A DNA stretch of 36,706 bases, from positions 1-36,706 of the forward strand of contig JAEUPW010000172.1 in the NCBI GenBank assembly GCA_016790045.1, written 5' to 3'. The position numbers were made by a program, and so were the translations under genes. Positions 31,788 to 36,706 of the stretch are shown here, in pieces; the first letter of the stretch is position 1, and each line of letters starts with the position of its first letter. The notes under the pieces were generated by a model. It made no database searches, was not told the origin of the DNA, and worked only from the letters and a program-made list of their open reading frames with translations. The stretch comes from Candidatus Competibacteraceae bacterium (lineage in GTDB: Bacteria; Pseudomonadota; Gammaproteobacteria; Competibacterales; Competibacteraceae).

Positions 31788-32458
31788 ACTATTCGCATTC
31801 CCTCTGGCGCGACCGCTTGGCCGCCGAATACGTATTGGGAACCCTGCGCGGGCTTGCCCGCCGCCGGTTCGAGCGGCTTTTGCCGGCGCACCCCGTATTG
31901 CGGCGGGCGGTGGCCGATTGGGAGGGACAGATCAACCGGCTGGCGGCCAACAGCACGCCCGAACCGCCGCCGCCGGAGGTTTGGAACGCGCTCCAGCGCC
32001 GTTTGTTCGCGGCCGAACCGAGGCCCTCCTGGTGGAACAGTTTGACGTTCTGGCGCGGCATGGCCGCCGCCGGCGTCTTGGCGGCGGTCGTGGCGCTGGC
32101 TCCAAAACTGGCGGTGTCGCCGCCGGAGGAGGCCATGAACTTCGCGGCGATTCACGGCAAGCAACGGGAGCTGTTGTGGACGGTGGCGCTGGTCGACGAG
32201 AGCTATTTGTACGTCAGCAACCCCCGGCCGATGGCCCTGCCGCCCGACCAGCGCTGCTTTTTGTGGCTGAAGACCGCCGGTTCGCCGCCGGTGATGCTCG
32301 GCGCGCTGCCGGATGACGGAAGCGCTCGCACCCTGGCGTTACCGGCGGAAGCGGCAAAACCGGTTCGAGGCGAGCTTTGGGTGACCATGCAGCCGATGGC
32401 GCCGCCGCCGCCGCTGCCGGCCGAACCTTTGTATCAAACGGGCTGGAAGGCGATTTAA
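31784..32458 (+). CDS. RskA-type membrane anti-sigma factor
   Basis: A 224-residue anti-sigma factor. The cytosolic N-terminal part (LAAEYVLGTLRGLARRRFERLLPAHPVLRRAVADWE, residues 12-47) is the RskA-type sigma-binding helix set and has no HxxxCxxC zinc motif. One membrane helix lies at about 91-109. The periplasmic RskA domain follows (about 115-222, with ELLWTVALVDESYLYVSNPRPMALPPDQRCFLWL). GTG 31784 overlaps the sigma stop as GTGA. It would hold the sigma factor at the membrane until an envelope signal releases it. Confidence 0.92.
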   Translation: MNYSHSLWRDRLAAEYVLGTLRGLARRRFERLLPAHPVLRRAVADWEGQINRLAANSTPEPPPPEVWNALQRRLFAAEPRPSWWNSLTFWRGMAAAGVLAAVVALAPKLAVSPPEEAMNFAAIHGKQRELLWTVALVDESYLYVSNPRPMALPPDQRCFLWLKTAGSPPVMLGALPDDGSARTLALPAEAAKPVRGELWVTMQPMAPPPPLPAEPLYQTGWKAI

Positions 32459-32821
32459 GCGATCTTTTTGCCGACCCGCTACCCTAGTATTAAAAAATCG
32501 TTAGAATGGCCTTATGGGCTTCTGAGGGGGCTTAATGAAGCTTTTGCGCGGCCCTTCATGCCCGACCTGCGATCGAGGAACCGGAACGCTGGCGTTTTGC
32601 CCCGGCTTGCGCGCCCTCAAAGCCGCTCGCGCGGCCCCGCCTTTCTCCGGGGCTATCAAGCCGGAGGCCAGGGCCTTTATCTGCTTGGCGCGCCTGACAA
32701 AAGCGGCGATGAAGCTGGAATTTTTCGGCGTCACTATTTTACTATAAAATTGATTTGCGTTAATTTTTTGCCTCAAAATCCAGTGTAGAGTACCAGACCG
32801 TCCAATCGCCGGGAGATCGTC
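32459..32821 (+). other. Intergenic region between anti-sigma and FMN reductase genes
   Basis: A 363-bp gap without a confident gene. A 70-codon frame (32535-32747) has AGGGGG upstream and a CPTC motif, but the product is not like a known protein and a second open frame overlaps it, so it is not called. CCCCG-N8-CGGGG (about 32637-32654) could form a hairpin. Before the next gene, TAAAAT (32745-32750) in an AT-rich patch is a possible -10. Confidence 0.35.
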
Positions 32822-33373
32822 ATGCCCCACTATCAAATCGCTGTTGTCGTCGGCAGCCTTCGCCGCGATTCGCTCAACGGAAAACTGGCTAGCGCCTTGG
32901 CCAAACTCGCGCCGCCAGAATTTTCGTTCAAGCAGGTCCAGATCGGCGATCTGCCGCTTTACAATCAAGACGATGACGCCAGCCCGGCGGAATCGGTCAA
33001 GCGCTTGAAAGCCGACATCGCGGCCGCGCAAGGCATTTTGTTCGTCACTCCCGAGTACAACCGCTCGATTCCCGGCGTGCTGAAGAACGCCATCGACCAC
33101 GCTTCGCGCCCTTACGGGCAGAGCGCATGGAACGGGAAGCCGGCGGGCGTTATCGGCGTGTCGGGCGGGGCGATGGGCACCGCTCTAGCCCAACAGCATC
33201 TGCGCAATATCCTCGCCTATCTGAATATGCCGACCTTGGGCCAGCCCGAGGCGTTTATCCAAGCCAAGGACGGATTGTTCGACGAGGTGGGCAACATCGG
33301 CGAGGGCAGCCGCAAATTTCTTCAAACCTGGATGGATCGGTACGCGGCTTGGGTGAAACGGAATACCGCATAA
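32822..33373 (+). CDS. NAD(P)H-dependent FMN reductase (ChrR/YieF-like)
   Basis: A 183-residue flavodoxin-fold reductase. The phosphate-binding loop GSLRRDSLNGKLA (11-23) and the family motif TPEYNRSIPGVLKNAIDHASRP (about 76-97) are clear, followed by GVIGVSGGAMGTALAQQHLR. Members reduce quinones, chromate or azo dyes using FMN and NAD(P)H; the physiological role is usually quinone or oxidative-stress protection. No signal peptide is seen. GGGAG lies about 7 nt before the ATG. It precedes moaA by 54 nt and may share a transcript. Confidence 0.93.
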   Translation: MPHYQIAVVVGSLRRDSLNGKLASALAKLAPPEFSFKQVQIGDLPLYNQDDDASPAESVKRLKADIAAAQGILFVTPEYNRSIPGVLKNAIDHASRPYGQSAWNGKPAGVIGVSGGAMGTALAQQHLRNILAYLNMPTLGQPEAFIQAKDGLFDEVGNIGEGSRKFLQTWMDRYAAWVKRNTA

Positions 33374-33378
33374 AATTA

Positions 33379-33394
33379 TCATTAAAAATAATGA
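33379..33394. promoter_or_regulatory. TCATTA-N4-TAATGA palindrome upstream of moaA
   Basis: A perfect 6-4-6 inverted repeat directly after the FMN reductase stop codon and 33 nt before moaA. It may be an operator or a weak AT hairpin. No Moco riboswitch-like structure fits in the short gap. Confidence 0.3.
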
Positions 33395-33427
33395 CTTGAA
33401 CTTATATTGCCCGTGGGCTGCCGGCCG

Positions 33428-34462
33428 ATGATACCCGCTTCACCACCTGCCGAAACCGCGTTGCCAGCCTCGACGTTGATCGACGGTTTTGGCCGCCGCG
33501 TCGACTATGTGCGGTTTTCGGTGACGGATCGCTGCGATTTCCGCTGCGTCTATTGCATGAGCGAACGCATGACCTTCCTGCCGCGCGCCCGTATCCTGAC
33601 CTTGGAGGAACTCGCGGCGCTAGGTCGGACGTTCGTGGAGTTGGGCGCGCGTAAAATCCGCATCACCGGCGGCGAGCCTTTGGTGCGACGCGACGTGTTG
33701 TGGTTGTTCCAGCGATTGGGCCGATTGCGGGAACATGGCCTGGCCGAGCTGGCGCTCACCACCAACGGCTCGCAACTGGAACGCGTGGCCGCCGAACTCA
33801 AAGCCGCCGGCGTGGCGCGGCTCAATATCAGCCTCGATAGCCTGAACCCGGCGCGGTTTCGCCGCATCACCCGCAACGGCGAACTGGACACCGTGTTGCG
33901 GGGCCTTCGCGCCGCGCAAGGGGCCGGTTTTCGGCGCCTCAAGCTGAACGCGGTGATCCTGAAAAACCGCAATCACGACGAGGTGGTTGATCTGGCGCGT
34001 TTCGCCGTCGATAACGGCTTGGATATCAGTTACATCGAAGAAATGCCGCTCGGTGTGATCGGCGACCACGACCGCGCGGAAGCGTATTATTCCAGCGACG
34101 CGATCCGCGCCGATTTGGCGCGAGCGTTCGAGCTGGTTCCCACCGCAGAAAGCACCGGCGGACCCTCCCGTTACTATCGAATCCCCGGTTGCGACAGCCG
34201 CATTGGTTTCATTTCGCCCCACAGCCACAATTTTTGCGGGGATTGCAATCGGGTGAGGGTGTCGGCCGAAGGGCGGTTGTTGCTTTGTCTCGGCCAGGAG
34301 CATTCGGTCGATTTGAAGCAAATTTTAAGGGCTTATCCCTGCGACCGGGAGCGCTTGAAGCAGGCCATTGTCGCCGCGATGGCGATCAAACCGCGCGGCC
34401 ACGATTTTCAGATTGGCAAACAGCCGGTTATCCTGCGCCACATGAATCATACCGGCGGCTGA
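33428..34462 (+). CDS. moaA: GTP 3',8-cyclase MoaA
   Basis: A 344-residue radical-SAM enzyme for the first step of molybdenum cofactor synthesis. It has the N-terminal cluster motif C-X3-C-X2-C at Cys36, 40 and 43 (CDFRCVYC) and the SAM-binding ITGGEPLVRRD. The C-terminal cluster is C-X2-C-X13-C (Cys270, 273 and 287, with CGDCNRVRVSAEG). The last two residues are the conserved GG pair needed for activity. ATG 33428 is chosen; an in-frame TTG at 33407 would add seven residues. MoaC, which completes the step, is not in the window. Confidence 0.96.
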   Translation: MIPASPPAETALPASTLIDGFGRRVDYVRFSVTDRCDFRCVYCMSERMTFLPRARILTLEELAALGRTFVELGARKIRITGGEPLVRRDVLWLFQRLGRLREHGLAELALTTNGSQLERVAAELKAAGVARLNISLDSLNPARFRRITRNGELDTVLRGLRAAQGAGFRRLKLNAVILKNRNHDEVVDLARFAVDNGLDISYIEEMPLGVIGDHDRAEAYYSSDAIRADLARAFELVPTAESTGGPSRYYRIPGCDSRIGFISPHSHNFCGDCNRVRVSAEGRLLLCLGQEHSVDLKQILRAYPCDRERLKQAIVAAMAIKPRGHDFQIGKQPVILRHMNHTGG

Positions 34463-34492
34463 GCCCGCGTCGATCGGACCTTTTTGCGGTGG

Positions 34493-35143
34493 CTACAGCA
34501 GCGCCCCGCGCCGATGCCGCCACAAAAAGCTTCTGATCGAGCTGACCGGACGATAGAGCAATTCGGCAACTTCCAGAGCGCTGACGCCGAGCTTGTTCAG
34601 CCGAAGGATTTCCGCCTTTTCCCATTCGCTAAAATTTTCGCGTGCCGTGCGGGGCCGGGTCGATTCGGTCACCGTGGCGCTCATTGTGGCGCCGGCTCGC
34701 AAACCGGCGGCTACCCCACGCTCGATACAGCGCTCGATCAAATCCGTTAGCTGGTTCTGGCTCATCGTGATCGTGACCGGTTCGGTCACATTGGCCATCC
34801 GATATTGACCTTGCTGGCGCAACGTGGGCAGCACTTCGGAGGTAATCCACTTTTTGAAGGCTTTGGCTTCGGGTTTGCGGCTGGTCAGAATCAGGCTGTA
34901 GAGACCGGATTCGTTGACGACATTTAGCAAGTCGTTGATTTTTCTACCCTGATTACTATTCAGGGTATTAGAATCAATAACTTGTGATTTTTCATCGCCA
35001 TCGAGCCGCTCGATGGCGCGAGTGACGTTAATTAATCCGAGAACTGCGCACACATCCGCTGCCACGAACCACGGTGCGCCTTCGATCATCACAACGCGCA
35101 CGGATTGGGTGGCGAAATTGAAGGTGAGATACTGGTTTGACAT
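34493..35143 (-). CDS. BRO-N domain antirepressor-like protein (phage-derived)
   Basis: A 216-residue protein. The N-terminal BRO domain (about 1-110) has FNFATQSVRVVMIEGAPWFVAADVCAVLGLINVTRAIERL and NVVNESGLYSLILTSRKPEAKAFKKWITSEVLPTLRQQGQY, typical of phage antirepressors. The C-terminal part (about 165-216, WEKAEILRLNKLGVSALEVAELLYRPVSSIRSFLWRH) looks like a sigma-region-4-style helix-turn-helix rather than the usual Ant or KilA domains. It lies alone between moaA and glycerate kinase with no other phage gene, so it is a leftover or a domesticated regulator. The reading frame is intact. Confidence 0.85.
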   Translation of the reverse strand: MSNQYLTFNFATQSVRVVMIEGAPWFVAADVCAVLGLINVTRAIERLDGDEKSQVIDSNTLNSNQGRKINDLLNVVNESGLYSLILTSRKPEAKAFKKWITSEVLPTLRQQGQYRMANVTEPVTITMSQNQLTDLIERCIERGVAAGLRAGATMSATVTESTRPRTARENFSEWEKAEILRLNKLGVSALEVAELLYRPVSSIRSFLWRHRRGALL

Positions 35144-35334
35144 GCTCCGAAACTCTGTTAAATGGATTGATGATCAGTGTATACGGCGATTTGGCCACAG
35201 GCTTACGCCAATGGAAATGCCGGCGTCCGCGTAAAACACCACCTTGCAACGCATCATCTATCCGCCTAGGATCGCTTAAAGGCATCAGTCTTGCCGATAA
35301 CATCGCCCACCAACGCTGACCGGAAGGGTGAACC
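35144..35334 (+). other. Intergenic region before the glycerate kinase gene
   Basis: A 191-bp gap that must hold the divergent promoters of the antirepressor and glycerate kinase genes. GCCGATAA at 35292-35299 resembles a sigma-28 -10, but its spacing to an upstream TAAA is wrong. Nothing else stands out. Confidence 0.3.
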
Positions 35335-36486
35335 TTGCGCATCGTCCTCGCTCCCGATTCCTACAAAGGCAGCGCCTCCGCTCTAGCCGTCGCTCGGGCC
35401 ATGGAGCGCGGCGTCCGAGAGGTTTTCCCGGCCGCCGAGGTCTGCAAAATTCCCATCGCGGATGGCGGGGAAGGTACGGTCGAAGCGCTGGTTATCGCCA
35501 CGGATGGCCAATTTCGCCAGACCCAGGTCACCGGCCCGCTTGGCGATCCGGTCTTCGCCCAATGGGGCGTTCTCGGCGATGGCCAGACCGCCGTGATCGA
35601 AATGGCCGCCGCCTCCGGTTTGCCCCTGCTGGCTCCCGGACAACGCGACCCCCGTCTCACCACCACCTTCGGCACCGGCGAACTGTTGCGCGCGGCGCTC
35701 GATGCCGGTTTGCGCCGGATCGTTCTCGGCATCGGCGGCAGCGCCACCAACGATGGCGGCGTCGGCATGGCGCAGGCGCTCGGCATCCATTTTAGCGGTA
35801 AAGATGGCGCGGAACTGTCCCATGGTGGCGCGGCGTTGGCGGGCTTGCAACGGATTGACCTGAGCGGCCTTGACTCGCGCTTGCAGGAAGCGGAGATCAC
35901 CGTGGCTTGCGACGTGGATAATCCGCTGTGCGGGCCACGCGGCGCATCGGCCGTGTTCGGGCCGCAAAAAGGCGCGACGCCGCAGATGGTCGCCGAACTC
36001 GATGCCGCCCTCGCCCACTTTGCCGGTCTCGCCACCGAAGCTACTGGGCGGCAAGCAGCGGAGCAGCCGGGTGCGGGTGCGGCGGGCGGTCTGGGCGCGG
36101 CCATGCTGTTTTTCACGCCCGCCCAGCTTCGGCCAGGCGTCGACATTGTGCTAGAGGCCGCGCATTTTGCCGAGGTGGTCAGGGATGCGGCTTTTGTCAT
36201 CACCGGCGAGGGTCGCACCGATTTCCAAACCGCGTTCGGCAAAGCGCCGGTCGGCGTGGCGCGGGTGGCCAAACAATTCAACGTCCCCGTGTTTTGCCTC
36301 TCCGGCGCGCTCGGCGACGGAACCGATACGCTCGTCAACCACGGCATCGACGCGCTGTTGAGCATTTGCGACAAGCCCATGACGCTGGAAGAAGCGATGA
36401 GCGCGGGAGAGCGTCTGATCGAAGCGGCCGCTGCCCGCTTGTGCCGGATCATTGAGGTGGCGGGCTCGCGGCGGTGGTCGTTCTGA
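35335..36486 (+). CDS. Glycerate 2-kinase (GlxK/GarK family)
   Basis: A 383-residue type II glycerate kinase that makes 2-phosphoglycerate from D-glycerate and ATP. It has the N-terminal LAPDSYKGSASA, then IPIADGGEGTVEAL, LGIGGSATNDGGVGMAQALG and the C-terminal ITGEGRTDFQTAFGKAPVGVARVAK, all diagnostic. The start is TTG 35335 with GGAAGG about 8 nt upstream; the N terminus begins exactly as in the family (MRIVLAPDSYKG). It is followed 44 nt later by a GntP-family permease, consistent with uptake and use of glycerate or a related sugar acid. Confidence 0.95.
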   Translation: MRIVLAPDSYKGSASALAVARAMERGVREVFPAAEVCKIPIADGGEGTVEALVIATDGQFRQTQVTGPLGDPVFAQWGVLGDGQTAVIEMAAASGLPLLAPGQRDPRLTTTFGTGELLRAALDAGLRRIVLGIGGSATNDGGVGMAQALGIHFSGKDGAELSHGGAALAGLQRIDLSGLDSRLQEAEITVACDVDNPLCGPRGASAVFGPQKGATPQMVAELDAALAHFAGLATEATGRQAAEQPGAGAAGGLGAAMLFFTPAQLRPGVDIVLEAAHFAEVVRDAAFVITGEGRTDFQTAFGKAPVGVARVAKQFNVPVFCLSGALGDGTDTLVNHGIDALLSICDKPMTLEEAMSAGERLIEAAAARLCRIIEVAGSRRWSF

Positions 36487-36530
36487 AAGGAAAATTGCTC
36501 GTAACGACTGACGTTTAGGAGGTAGAGACC

Positions 36531-36706
36531 ATGGTGCAAGGGCCGATGTTGCTTGTCATTCTGGCGATCGCCATCGTGATGATCGTGGCGCTCATCTCGC
36601 GCTTCAAGGTACACGCCTTTCTGGCCCTGCTCGCGGCCAGCTTCTTTGTCGGCTTCGCGGTCGGAATGAATCCGGTCGAGATCGCCAAAACCATCATGAA
36701 GGGCTT
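36531..36706 (+). CDS. GntP-family permease, N-terminal part (runs off the window edge)
   Basis: From ATG 36531, with a perfect AGGAGGT seven bases upstream, 58 residues are open to the window edge. They begin with a membrane helix (MLLVILAIAIVMIVALISRFKVHAFLALLAASFFVGFAVGM), then NPVEIAKTIMKGF, the pattern of gluconate/GntP transporters (KVHAFLAL and a Gly-rich turn). The neighbouring glycerate kinase suggests a sugar-acid or glycerate substrate. Only the first two helices are visible. Confidence 0.85.
   Translation, partial: MVQGPMLLVILAIAIVMIVALISRFKVHAFLALLAASFFVGFAVGMNPVEIAKTIMKG

Noticed and set aside
32535..32747. 70-codon frame with a CPTC motif and a possible ribosome-binding site
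   Set aside because: The product is unlike known proteins, a competing frame overlaps it, and no neighbour supports it.
35292..35299. GCCGATAA resembling a sigma-28 -10 before the glycerate kinase gene
   Set aside because: The upstream TAAA is 12 nt away rather than the required 15, and glycerate kinase is not a flagellar gene.

Overview
The window is GC-rich DNA from a bacterium, very probably a gammaproteobacterium. It carries a flagellar rod/hook/ring operon in the classic order with a divergent flgA-flgM-flgN unit, a seven-gene Mrp cation antiporter operon, ParA/ParB and a Rep_3-type initiator, a bufferin-type RiPP operon, and MoaA and glycerate kinase genes. Base composition looks uniform through the coding parts. 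AT-rich DNA is confined to a few intergenic stretches. No tRNA, rRNA, CRISPR array or complete transposon was seen.

Layout. 1-7878 (minus): flgB-C-D-E-(short hook-like gene)-F-G-H-I, a SPOR-domain gene, and the start of flgJ. 8128-9703 (plus): flgA, a near-perfect sigma-28 promoter, flgM and flgN. 9732-10604 (minus): a diguanylate cyclase. 11064-13147 (plus): parA-parB, with inverted repeats before and after. 13479-18954 (minus): mrpA-G, almost every junction a 4-nt start/stop overlap. 18955-19440: a regulatory intergenic region with a perfect FNR/ANR-type box and paired palindromes ahead of a small ribbon-helix-helix gene. 19441-23104 (plus): a 55-aa protein, an orphan histidine kinase and a KimA-like APC permease. 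23134-28319 (minus): rep, a PAS-PAS-GGDEF-EAL protein, a bacteriohemerythrin and an alpha/beta hydrolase, all closely spaced. 28320-28805: an iteron origin. 29044-32458 (plus): DUF2282 precursor (bufA), DUF692 enzyme (bufB), DUF2063 partner (bufC), ECF sigma factor and anti-sigma. 32822-36706: FMN reductase, moaA, a lone BRO-type antirepressor, glycerate kinase and the start of a GntP-family permease.

The most notable point is a full plasmid-style maintenance kit in DNA that otherwise carries chromosome-like genes. It comprises a Rep_3 initiator, seven copies of an 18-bp iteron (five at an exact 22-bp period), a half-iteron inverted repeat before rep, an AT-rich segment, a consensus IHF site, and parAB with candidate sites. 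The simplest readings are a chromid or megaplasmid, or a plasmid integrated into a chromosome; the sequence alone does not decide.

Other points for attention are a flagellar operon with a SPOR protein, a second D2-less hook-like protein and a minimal FlgD; a bufferin operon next to its own ECF sigma/anti-sigma pair; and an O2-binding hemerythrin gene in line with a c-di-GMP enzyme and the replication initiator.
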